In this document: piece after piece, positions 20,564-28,155 of the stretch
Layout: each line of letters begins with the position of its first letter
How positions within the stretch are numbered: the stretch's first letter is position 1
Assembly (NCBI GenBank): GCA_026392115.1
Contig: JAPLCQ010000094.1
Location: forward strand, 86,788-143,292
Source: Armatimonadota bacterium
GTDB lineage: Bacteria > Armatimonadota > Chthonomonadetes > Chthonomonadales > CAJBBX01
Direction of reading: 5' to 3'
DNA length: 56,505 nt
Translations under genes and position numbers: made by a program
The notes under the pieces: generated by a model
The model's database searches: none
Told to the model about the DNA's origin: nothing
What the model saw: only the letters and a program-made list of their open reading frames with translations

Positions 20564-21826
20564 TTACTCCCCCAGCCTGGAGGTTCCCGTGACGGGGACG
20601 CCCTGGATGCCTTCTATGTGGCGGCCGTCCTTGGTGAACATCAGGAAGTGGTCGTTGGCGGCGCCGGGGGCTCGGCCGGTGGCGTCTACGATGAGGTACC
20701 CGCTGCCGAAGTGGCGCAGGGAGTTGGGGTTGAGGGGCTCCACGCCCACCCAGCCGCCGTTGAGGTAGACCTCCACCCACCCGTGCGAGGCCACCACGCC
20801 GGTGAAGGCGCCGTCGCCCTCGCCCAGGCGCACGCCGTGGGCCACGTAGGCGGGGATGCCCAGGGCGCGGCACATGGCGACCATGAGGTTGCTCTGGTGG
20901 TGGCAGACGCCCTTGTGGTTCTTGAGGATGGCCGCCAGGTCGTCGGGGTAGCCGTCCTCGTACTTCACATTGGCCGCGAGCCAGTCCAGCACGGCCTGGA
21001 CGCGCTCGCCGGGCTTGCCCCTGGCGAGGGGCGCGACGACCTGCGCCAGTTGCGGGTCGGCCGGGTCGTAGTCGATCCGATTGCGGAAGGGGCCCAGCAG
21101 GTTCCGCATGGAGGGCGGGCACGCGGGCGTCGTGGTGCGCTCGGCGTAGGCGCCGCCGCGCAGCTGCGGGCGGTGCGTCACTTCGGCGCGGAGCTTCAGC
21201 TCGGCGGCGCCGCCGGGCCTGATGAAGAGCACGTCGCGGCCGTCGATCTCCTCGAACCGGGTGGAGGCGGCGCCTTCCACCCAGACGCGGGCGCTCTGCC
21301 AGAGGTGGTCGCGGTAGGGCGTGTTGATGACCATCTCGCCCTTCTGCAGCTTGTAGTCGGCCACTGTCAGGGTCCAGGCGAGGTCGTACTTCGTGGGTTT
21401 GGTGGCCGCGGCAAAGGCTTTGCGCTCGCCTTCGAGGCTTCGGTTGCGGGCCTGTGGGGGGAGCTGGGCCTCGTCGGCCAGGGCCTGACCCGCCAACGCG
21501 ATGTCGCCGGCAGCCATGGCCGACTCGTAGAGCTGCGAGAGGCTCCAGCTGGTCTTGCCGTTCCGCCGAACGTTGACGCGGGCGCCGGCCAGCGATTCGC
21601 GCCACTTGCCCTGCCGCATCTGCGCCCAGGCAAGGCTGCGCCAGGCGTACTCGTCGCCGCGAGCCACCTTGAGGACGTCGATCAGGGCGGCCTCCATGGC
21701 TTGCATGTCGCCGGCGGCCTTGGCGGCCTCGGCGCGGGCGAAGCAGGCGCCGTAGGTCCCCTGCGCCGTGGCGGGGCGGCAGGAGAGCAGCGCGAGGGCG
21801 GCAAGCAGGACGATGACGATGCGCAC
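20564..21826 (-). CDS. Exported transglutaminase-like (papain-fold) protein
   Basis: This 420-residue protein has a GTG start at 21826, with GGAGGAGGGG just upstream, and a signal sequence (VRIVIVLLAALALLSC) that could be a lipobox. Residues of about 20-130 are helical and TPR-like. The C-terminal half is a transglutaminase-like domain with Cys308 in 'KGVCHHQSNLMVAMCRALGIPAYVAHG' and His348 in 'ASHGWVEVYLNGGW'. The usual third acid appears as Glu ('GVEPLNP') rather than Asp. Such proteins are often proteases or peptide-crosslinking enzymes of the envelope. The substrate is unknown. It lies downstream of the siroheme genes on the same strand, 32 bases after cobA. Confidence 0.8.
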   Translation of the reverse strand: MRIVIVLLAALALLSCRPATAQGTYGACFARAEAAKAAGDMQAMEAALIDVLKVARGDEYAWRSLAWAQMRQGKWRESLAGARVNVRRNGKTSWSLSQLYESAMAAGDIALAGQALADEAQLPPQARNRSLEGERKAFAAATKPTKYDLAWTLTVADYKLQKGEMVINTPYRDHLWQSARVWVEGAASTRFEEIDGRDVLFIRPGGAAELKLRAEVTHRPQLRGGAYAERTTTPACPPSMRNLLGPFRNRIDYDPADPQLAQVVAPLARGKPGERVQAVLDWLAANVKYEDGYPDDLAAILKNHKGVCHHQSNLMVAMCRALGIPAYVAHGVRLGEGDGAFTGVVASHGWVEVYLNGGWVGVEPLNPNSLRHFGSGYLIVDATGRAPGAANDHFLMFTKDGRHIEGIQGVPVTGTSRLGE

Positions 21827-21858
21827 GATCCCCTCCTCCGGCGGCTGCGGGCCGCCTC

Positions 21859-22605
21859 TCAGCGCATTGTAGCTCCTGCCGCGCCCGCGAGCTCCATGGC
21901 CGCCACGGCCCCGATGACCAGAGCCCCCGGCGGCGCATCGGGCCCCAGGGGCGGCTCGACGGCGGCCACCTCGGCCAGCGCGCCGCGCCATGCCACGCCT
22001 GCTTCGGTCCACGCGCCCAGGACCAGGGCGGCGGGCGTCTCCGGGCTCCAGCCACGTGCCAGCAGGAGCGCCGACGTGTGCGCCAACGTCCGCAGCCCCA
22101 TGAGGATCACCACGGTGGCCGAACCGGGCGCCAGCGAGCCGAGAGCCGCCTCGTAGGCCTCCGGCGCGTGCCCCGAGACCACCAGCACGGCCGACGCCAG
22201 GCCCCGGTGCGTCACGGGGATGCCCGCCCAGGCGGCGGCCGCCGTGGCCGACGTGACGCCGGGCACGACCTCGCACGGGATGCCCAGCGCAGCCATGGCG
22301 AGGGCCTCCTCGCCGCCGCGGCCCAGGACGTAGGGGTCGCCCACCTTCAGGCGCACCACGCGCAGGCCCTCTCGGGCGGCGTCGGACATAGCTCGGTGGA
22401 TCTCCTCCTGCCGCCACGAGGGCCGGCCGGCCCGCTTGCCGACGCAGACGCGGCGGGCGCCGGACGCGGCCAGGGCCAGCGTCGCGGCGGGGATGAGCGC
22501 GTCATGCAGCACCACGTCGGCCTCGGCCAGCAGGCGGGCGGCGCGGAGGGTGAGGAGCTCGGGGTCGCCGGGGCCCGCGCCCACGAGCCAGACGCGGCCG
22601 CTCAC
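21859..22605 (-). CDS. cobA: Uroporphyrinogen-III C-methyltransferase (SUMT)
   Basis: This 248-residue SUMT transfers two methyl groups from SAM to uroporphyrinogen III to give precorrin-2. The motifs 'LVGAGPGDPELLTLRAARLL' near the N-terminus, 'RLKVGDPYVLGRGGEEALA' and 'EVVPGVTSATAAAAWAGIPVTHRG' are diagnostic. The GTG start at 22605 overlaps the sirC stop (GTGA), indicating translational coupling. Together with SirC it supplies siroheme, the cofactor of sulfite and nitrite reductases. The next gene downstream is the transglutaminase-like one, whose link to siroheme is unclear. Confidence 0.95.
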   Translation of the reverse strand: MSGRVWLVGAGPGDPELLTLRAARLLAEADVVLHDALIPAATLALAASGARRVCVGKRAGRPSWRQEEIHRAMSDAAREGLRVVRLKVGDPYVLGRGGEEALAMAALGIPCEVVPGVTSATAAAAWAGIPVTHRGLASAVLVVSGHAPEAYEAALGSLAPGSATVVILMGLRTLAHTSALLLARGWSPETPAALVLGAWTEAGVAWRGALAEVAAVEPPLGPDAPPGALVIGAVAAMELAGAAGATMR

Positions 22606-23234
22606 GTCGCCTCGGACCGACGCAAGAGGGCCTCGGCCTCGCCGGGGAGCGGGGGACGGGCGGTTAGCTCTCCAGGTTGCAGCGTGGCGGCCACGAAGGC
22701 GTCGTAGGCCCCGCGGCGGGCCTCGGGGCCGAGTCCGGACTGGACGACGGCCTCGCGGAACGCGGCGGCGGCCTCCAGCCATGCCTCCCAGCCGGGGTCC
22801 AGGCTTCGGTCCAGCAGATCGCGCACGCGGGCCGCGGCGAAGGGCGCGGTGGACGAGGTGCCCACGGCGACTTCCAGCGCGCCGCGACGGAGGACGGCGG
22901 GCATGGCGAAGGCGCATAGCTCCGGCGTGTCGGCCACGTTGGCCCAGACGCCCGCGGCCTCGGCCTCGGCGGCCACCCGCGCGTTGACGGCGCGGCTGTC
23001 GGTGGCGGCGAAGACGAGCCGAAAGCCCGCCACATCGCCCGGAGCGTAGGGGCGCGGCATCCACTCCAGATCGCCGGAGCGGGCCAAAGCGACCGCGTCG
23101 GGGCAGGCATCGGGCGCGATGAGGGTCACGACGGCGCCCTGGGCCAGCAGCGCGCGAACCTTGCCCAGCGCCACGCGGCCCGCGCCCACCACGAGGCAGC
23201 GGCGACCGCGCACGTCGAGCATTACCGGTAGCAT
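22602..23234 (-). CDS. sirC: Precorrin-2 dehydrogenase / sirohydrochlorin ferrochelatase (SirC/Met8 type)
   Basis: This 210-residue protein has an N-terminal NAD-binding fold ('RGRRCLVVGAGRVALGKVRALL'), the conserved 'VFAATDSRAVNARVAAEA' and 'WANVADTPELCAFAMPAVLRRGALEVAVGTSSTAPFAA'. It continues into the helical domain of the CysG N-terminal half. It oxidises precorrin-2 to sirohydrochlorin and may insert iron if bifunctional. It is the first gene of a cobA operon with a four-base overlap. There is no reductase using siroheme in this window. Confidence 0.92.
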   Translation of the reverse strand: MLPVMLDVRGRRCLVVGAGRVALGKVRALLAQGAVVTLIAPDACPDAVALARSGDLEWMPRPYAPGDVAGFRLVFAATDSRAVNARVAAEAEAAGVWANVADTPELCAFAMPAVLRRGALEVAVGTSSTAPFAAARVRDLLDRSLDPGWEAWLEAAAAFREAVVQSGLGPEARRGAYDAFVAATLQPGELTARPPLPGEAEALLRRSEAT

Positions 23235-23279
23235 GGTCGCGCGCCGGGCGTCATGCGTAAAGCAAGCCCCCCAGGGCCG

Positions 23280-24086
23280 CTACCGGTGGGCGATATTGAG
23301 CGTATGGGTCCGCTGGCCCACGGGGATGCGCACGCTCTCCACGCGCTCGAAACCGGCCTCGTGGCAGATGTGCTGGTAGTCTTCCCAGGTCCAGTGGACC
23401 GAGTTGCAGACCTCGGCGGTCTCCAGACGGGATTCGCCGTTCTCGCGGGTGAGGAACAGGTAGTTCTCCACCACGCCGATCTCCTGCTTGTCGCGGACGA
23501 CCAGGAGCGTGGAGTCGATGCCGTCCTGCTCGAACTCGCCACGGAACTGGAAGCGGGCCGCCGAGCTCCAAATCTGGTCCACCATCACGTCGGGCTCCAC
23601 GGGCGCCATCCACTGATCGACGCCCGTGAACATAAGGACGCCGCCGGGCTTGAGCGCCGAGGCGAAATTGTGGGCGGCGAAGCGGAGGTCCATCCGGGAG
23701 ACGGTCCAGGAGAAGGCGTCGTTGATGATGGCGTCGAACTCGGCCGTGAACCGATCGCCCAGCACCTGCCATGGGCAGTTGAAGAACTCGATGGGCAGGT
23801 TGTCGGCTTGGGCCAGGTCGCGGGCGTGCTGGATGGCCTCGGGGCTCTGGTCGGTGCCCACGACGCTGAAGCCGTCCTCTTGCAGCAGGACGCTGCGCAA
23901 GCCAAGCCCACAGTTGCAGTCCAGCACGCGATGCGCGCCGAACTGCCTCAGAGCAGCCGCCCAGATGGCATTGGCCCTGGCGGGCTTGCCTTCAGGATGG
24001 CCAGGATCGCGGAAGTGTGGCTGCCAGAGAGGGCGCCGGAACCACTGCCACTTCCAGATGACGTCCCAGTCCTGACTCGTGTTCAT
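23280..24086 (-). CDS. Class I SAM-dependent methyltransferase
   Basis: This 268-residue protein has a Rossmann-type methyltransferase core. 'RVLDCNCGLGLRSVLLQEDGFSVVGTDQSPEAIQHARD' gives motif I and the acidic end of strand 2, and 'FDAIINDAFSW' and 'LKPGGVLMFTGVDQW' give motifs IV-V. Motif I has Cys where Gly is common. An N-terminal Trp-rich stretch (WDVIWKWQWFRRPLWQ) is unusual. GGGAG lies upstream of the ATG at 24086. The substrate is unknown. It lies 45 bases upstream of sirC on the same strand, so co-transcription is possible. Confidence 0.8.
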   Translation of the reverse strand: MNTSQDWDVIWKWQWFRRPLWQPHFRDPGHPEGKPARANAIWAAALRQFGAHRVLDCNCGLGLRSVLLQEDGFSVVGTDQSPEAIQHARDLAQADNLPIEFFNCPWQVLGDRFTAEFDAIINDAFSWTVSRMDLRFAAHNFASALKPGGVLMFTGVDQWMAPVEPDVMVDQIWSSAARFQFRGEFEQDGIDSTLLVVRDKQEIGVVENYLFLTRENGESRLETAEVCNSVHWTWEDYQHICHEAGFERVESVRIPVGQRTHTLNIAHR

Positions 24087-24323
24087 GTGTCCGCTCCCGG
24101 TCGATGCGACACAGGTTCATCGTCACCACTACGATAGTACCTCCCGACGCAGGGAGGAATCCCGCTCGCCGCCGGTGAAACTGCAAATGGAGGGCATCTC
24201 AGCGCCGAGTTGCGGCGCGTGGGCCGGCCGCAGCGACTGCGAGCCGCCGCACCGATGCCTGACGCACCCAAGGCCAACCCGGCAGGCAACGCCGGGAGCC
24301 GAACAGGAGAGGGCAAGCCCAGT
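24087..24323. promoter_or_regulatory. Divergent intergenic region with CCTCCC/GGGAGG hairpin
   Basis: About 237 bases lie between the minus-strand methyltransferase and the plus-strand small membrane protein. A perfect six-base inverted repeat (CCTCCC…GGGAGG, loop GACGCA) sits at 24140-24157. No other gene is evident; an open frame from 24210 overlaps it but lacks a ribosome-binding site. Confidence 0.35.
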
Positions 24324-24536
24324 ATGTCACAGAAGGTACCGCCGGCCGTGTTCGCGGTCATCATCGCCGTGGTTGTGATAGCCATCGCATTCTTCGGCTA
24401 CAAGACGCTCGTGCCGCAGAAGGTTCTGCTCGCGCCGGGCACCAAGATCCCGCCCATGCCGCAGGCGCCCAACCGCCCCGGCATCGGTGGCGGCCCCAGC
24501 GCCATGCCCAGCGGCGGCGGCATGCCCGGCCGCTGA
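24324..24536 (+). CDS. Small single-pass membrane protein with Pro/Gly/Met-rich tail
   Basis: This 70-residue protein has one strong transmembrane helix near the N-terminus (VFAVIIAVVVIAIAFFGY). A Pro/Gly/Met-rich tail (PPMPQAPNRPGIGGG…) is expected on the outer face. The ATG at 24324 was chosen over an upstream frame extension because GGAGAGGG lies 9-12 bases before it and because the extension has no regular structure. I do not recognise a family. It is convergent with the next gene, with 23 bases between the stops. Confidence 0.6.
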   Translation: MSQKVPPAVFAVIIAVVVIAIAFFGYKTLVPQKVLLAPGTKIPPMPQAPNRPGIGGGPSAMPSGGGMPGR

Positions 24537-24559
24537 GCCGGACACCCAAAGGGAACGCT

Positions 24560-26470
24560 TTACCGGGCGCGCGGGACTGCTACCCCGTGCGCCCAGAGTA
24601 GCCCGTGGTTCGCCAGCAACACCACCAGATCCGACCCCTGCCGTGCCGCCACCCACGAGACGTCGGCGGGAGCCGAGCTGCCGCCGGGGGCTGTGACCCG
24701 CACTTCGGCGCGTTCCACAGACTGCGCCCGCAGCAGGTCGCCCCAACAACCCAGCATGGCCGCCGGCGCGCCGGAACCCTCCAGCATGAAGTCCGGCGCG
24801 GACAGCCAGACGTCGCCCTTGCCGTAGCGATGGCGCAGGAGCGCGGGCTCGCCGGTCCCGGTGACGGCCACCACCTCGGCGCCCCGCGGCTGCACGTCCT
24901 GCACCACGAACCATGGGCCGCGCCACTCCTTCCACTCCACTCCGGCGATCGGCCGCTTCAGCGTCAGTCGGTCGGCGCTGACGGTTCGGCGCATGAGGAG
25001 GTTGGATCGGCTCCACTCGGAGCGCGCGTGGCTCTGTCCGATGAGAGCCCCCAGGAAGTCGGGGCGCTGGACGAAGGCCTCGCGCAGGCGCATCTGGTTG
25101 ACATTGATCCACAGGTCGCCGCCGCCGCGGACGTAGGCCATGAGCGATGCGAGCAGGCGGGGCGTCATCGCCACGTCGCCGGCCACGGCCACCACCGGGT
25201 AGCGCGCCAGCGTGGCGGAGGAGGCATCGCTGCCGACGATGTCGAACGGTCCCGCCGGCGTGGGGGCGAATGAGCCGGGGTACTCGGAGCCGCCCTCCTT
25301 CCACCAGCCCGTCTTCCGCTCGTAGCCCGGCAGCAGAGCGTCGAGCATCCCGGCCAGCATGGCGTCGCCCCGCTCGGGTTGCAGCTTGCCCCAGACCGTC
25401 TGCCGCTCGATCCAGTCGCCGTGCAGGTGTCCCGGCGCCCATCCGCTGTCGCGGTCGACCAGAAGCGCCAGGGCGCTCAGCGGCTCCATGGGTTCCGGGT
25501 GGCGGCGCGCCACGTCCCAGAACGCCTTCAACTCCGTGCCCCACGCGGCCGGACGATAGGACCCAGGGCCGCCGGAGAAGAGCGGCTCGGTCTCCTGCAT
25601 GGTGAGCACGCGGGCTCCGGAAACCCACGAGAGGTAGAGGCAGCGGCGGAAGCGCGTGGCGTCGTGGCCGCCGCCCACGGCCGTGTTCGGGCCGGGCCAG
25701 AGCCGCTTGTCCTCCACGGGCACGAGCCCCTTGTGCCACGGCGAGACCCAGACGCCCCAGGGCTTGCCGAACTGCGCCCCCGCGCCGCGCAGGTAGGCCA
25801 GCTGGAGCTCGGTGTTGGGCAGCGCCTCCAGCAGTTCGGCCATGACCAGGTCGCCGCCCGCTCGGAAGCCGCTCTGGTGCAGGCTCACACAGAGGTTGGG
25901 TAGGAATCGGGCCCCGGCCGCGTGCGCCAGGCCGCCGATGCGCCGAAGCTCGCCCTCGAAGGCTCGGCGCCCGCCGGCGCGATCGGTGAAGTCGTAGAGC
26001 TGGGGCGTGCGCGATCGCGATCCGGCGCGCAGGCCGTTCTGAAGGAAGTCGGCATCCAGCTCCTCGGCATGGAGCCCCACGAAGAGCGGCCCGCCTCGCC
26101 GCGCCATCTCGCGGATGACGGAGGGCGGGTGGATTTCCGGCGTGGTGTCGCCGCCATACTCGGGTCCGCCGGGCTTGAACTCGGCGCCCAGCCCGCGGCG
26201 CTGGCTCACCATGAAGCTGAGGCCCGACGCCACGCAGGCGTCCACGTCGGCCAGGATGCCGTGCTCGGCGTCCCATGGCGTGTTTCCCATGCCGTACCCG
26301 GCTTTCGGAATCCAGACGAAGTTGCCCATACCCAGCTCTGCCAGCGCCCGGATGTTGGCTGCGCCATGGGCATGGCCGCCGACCAGTAGCGGGAACGCGG
26401 GCTCGGGGGCCGCATGGGCGGCGGTGGCCAAGGCGACGAGCGCGAGGACCTGCAGGATGACTGTGCTCAT
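24560..26470 (-). CDS. Secreted protein, possible glycoside-hydrolase-like barrel
   Basis: This 636-residue protein starts at the ATG at 26470 with a signal peptide (MSTVILQVLALVALATAAHA). An upstream start at 26533 would overlap the neighbouring gene and adds a basic, disordered stretch. The N-terminal half has the alternating pattern of a TIM barrel ('GMGNFVWIPKAG', 'VGLHAEEL', 'RFLPNLCVSLHQSG', 'GVWVSPWHKG'). The middle contains a Rossmann-like 'YPVVAVAGDVAMTPRLLASLMAYVRGGGDLWINVNQ' segment, resembling the glutamine-amidotransferase-like domain of GH42-type enzymes. I cannot assign a family or catalytic pair. It lies downstream of the GH32-like and DUF4855 genes on the same strand, suggesting a shared carbohydrate role. 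Confidence 0.65.
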   Translation of the reverse strand: MSTVILQVLALVALATAAHAAPEPAFPLLVGGHAHGAANIRALAELGMGNFVWIPKAGYGMGNTPWDAEHGILADVDACVASGLSFMVSQRRGLGAEFKPGGPEYGGDTTPEIHPPSVIREMARRGGPLFVGLHAEELDADFLQNGLRAGSRSRTPQLYDFTDRAGGRRAFEGELRRIGGLAHAAGARFLPNLCVSLHQSGFRAGGDLVMAELLEALPNTELQLAYLRGAGAQFGKPWGVWVSPWHKGLVPVEDKRLWPGPNTAVGGGHDATRFRRCLYLSWVSGARVLTMQETEPLFSGGPGSYRPAAWGTELKAFWDVARRHPEPMEPLSALALLVDRDSGWAPGHLHGDWIERQTVWGKLQPERGDAMLAGMLDALLPGYERKTGWWKEGGSEYPGSFAPTPAGPFDIVGSDASSATLARYPVVAVAGDVAMTPRLLASLMAYVRGGGDLWINVNQMRLREAFVQRPDFLGALIGQSHARSEWSRSNLLMRRTVSADRLTLKRPIAGVEWKEWRGPWFVVQDVQPRGAEVVAVTGTGEPALLRHRYGKGDVWLSAPDFMLEGSGAPAAMLGCWGDLLRAQSVERAEVRVTAPGGSSAPADVSWVAARQGSDLVVLLANHGLLWAHGVAVPRAR

Positions 26471-26519
26471 GCAGCCGTTGTACCCGTTGCCGGCCCGACG
26501 CACCCAAGCGCCGCCGCGC

Positions 26520-28067
26520 CTACGCCGGCACATTGCCGCCGGCGAACTGGAAGGCGTAGAGCTTGCTGCCGCGAGCCGTGATGTGCAGCGAGACCGGCCC
26601 GCCCCTCATCGCCGAGGTATCGGCCCTGCCGCGCCACCGCACGGGCGTGTCCACGAAGTTGCCGCCGATCTCCTCGCAGTCGGCCAGGGCGAAGCCGGGG
26701 AAGGCGCGCCCCTCGGCGTCGCGCAGCTCGACGAACGCCGAGCCCATGGCGCCCGTGTCGATATTCATTCGCAGGTGCGTGCCGCTGAAGAGCAGGGGCG
26801 GGGTGGTCAGGTTGCCGCCGGCGCAGGCGAAATCGGCCGAGATGAAGCCGTCCAGCCGCTGACGGACGGCCCCGATGGCGTTTCGGAGCGGGATGCTCTT
26901 GTCGTACTCCGGTCGCAGGATGCCCGAGTCGTGCGTGCGGCCCGTGGACCAGTAGTACTGGAACAGCGCGCTCCCGCGCCGCACCATGCCGGAGCCCATC
27001 ATCACCAGCCACCGGTCCCATTCGTCCGGCAGGCCCATGCCGACGTAGGGGCGCCGGTCGGGCCGGCTCCAGCGGATACCGTCGCGGCTGACGGCCAGCT
27101 GCGCGTCCATGAGGCCGTACTCGTTGCCCGGCTCGAACCGGAACCAGGGCTGGCGGTTCGGACCGAAGTGGCGGAACGTGGTGGGGAACATCAGGTAGGC
27201 GTCCTGCGCGTGGGGATAGAGGCAGGCCGCGTTGGTGTAGAGGTCGCTGAAGGGGTCGTCCTCGGCGTCGGCGGCCAGCACCGTGTCGAGGTTGTCCACC
27301 GACGGGCAGCAGGCCTCTGGGACGGCGCCCCGGTAGGGCCAGGGCTTCAGCAGGTCATCGGTCTCGATCCGCGCCACGCGCCGCTGGCTCTCGAAGCCGA
27401 GGGCCAGGACGCGGGTGTAGACCACATAGCGCCCGATGCGCGCGTCCCAGTCGGCGATGAGGCCCGTCTCCGGCCACATCGGTAGGACGCGGCCCGCCTC
27501 GGTGAAGTGGAGCCCGTCGGCCGAGGTAGAGGCGTAGACGCCCGCGACCGCCTTGTCCCGGCTCACCCGCGACCGGAAGAGCTTGTATCGCCGCTCGGGC
27601 TCGGCGCGCGGGTCCACCATGATCGTGGCGTCGATGGCGTTGTCCGCGAGGATGAGGTTGTTGGCCTTCGAGCCCTCGATCTCCACGATGCCGAGCGGCG
27701 GCTTCGTCCAGTGGATGCCGTCACCGCTTTCGGCGTAGGCCAGCGACTGACCGGCGCGCGTGAAGGCGCCGTAGTACATCTTGTACCTTCCGCCGTCTTC
27801 GATGACCCTGAAGAACCCGCCCGGGCCCAGCTCCCAGGGCTCGTCGGCGGAGTGGAGGACGATGCCGAGCTTCTGGGGCGGGTTCATGGTCAGCGTCACC
27901 TGGTCGGCGGCGGCGATGAAGCGGCGATCGATGAAGAGCTGTTTGCGATCCGTGACGGAGATCGGCGGGCCGGCAGGCCGAGCCGTGGGCGCCTCCACAC
28001 CTCCGACACAGGGAGCGGCCAGCGCGGCGGCGAGAAGCTCGCGTCGGCTCACATCGGCAGGCGGCAT
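26520..28067 (-). CDS. Secreted GH32/GH43-like five-bladed propeller protein
   Basis: This 515-residue protein has a twin-arginine-like leader (VSRRELLAAALAAPCVGG). The body is a beta-propeller with 'YKMYYGAFTRAGQSLAYAESGDGIHWTKP' and 'LAVSRDGIRWSRPDRRPYVGMG', the blade pattern of GH32/GH43-like enzymes and their planctomycete/armatimonad relatives. The C-terminal 110 residues form a beta-sandwich ('TTPPLLFSGTHLRMNIDT…'). GAGAGGAG lies upstream of the ATG. Catalytic acids cannot be picked with confidence, so it may be a binding protein. It is 49 bases from the next gene in the same orientation. Confidence 0.72.
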   Translation of the reverse strand: MPPADVSRRELLAAALAAPCVGGVEAPTARPAGPPISVTDRKQLFIDRRFIAAADQVTLTMNPPQKLGIVLHSADEPWELGPGGFFRVIEDGGRYKMYYGAFTRAGQSLAYAESGDGIHWTKPPLGIVEIEGSKANNLILADNAIDATIMVDPRAEPERRYKLFRSRVSRDKAVAGVYASTSADGLHFTEAGRVLPMWPETGLIADWDARIGRYVVYTRVLALGFESQRRVARIETDDLLKPWPYRGAVPEACCPSVDNLDTVLAADAEDDPFSDLYTNAACLYPHAQDAYLMFPTTFRHFGPNRQPWFRFEPGNEYGLMDAQLAVSRDGIRWSRPDRRPYVGMGLPDEWDRWLVMMGSGMVRRGSALFQYYWSTGRTHDSGILRPEYDKSIPLRNAIGAVRQRLDGFISADFACAGGNLTTPPLLFSGTHLRMNIDTGAMGSAFVELRDAEGRAFPGFALADCEEIGGNFVDTPVRWRGRADTSAMRGGPVSLHITARGSKLYAFQFAGGNVPA

Positions 28068-28155
28068 GGCGGGCTCCTCTCCAGCGCATCCGTGCCGGAC
28101 ACACGGGAAGGCAGACGCACGGGACGTGGCGCCCGTTCCGGGAACAGCCCCGGCG

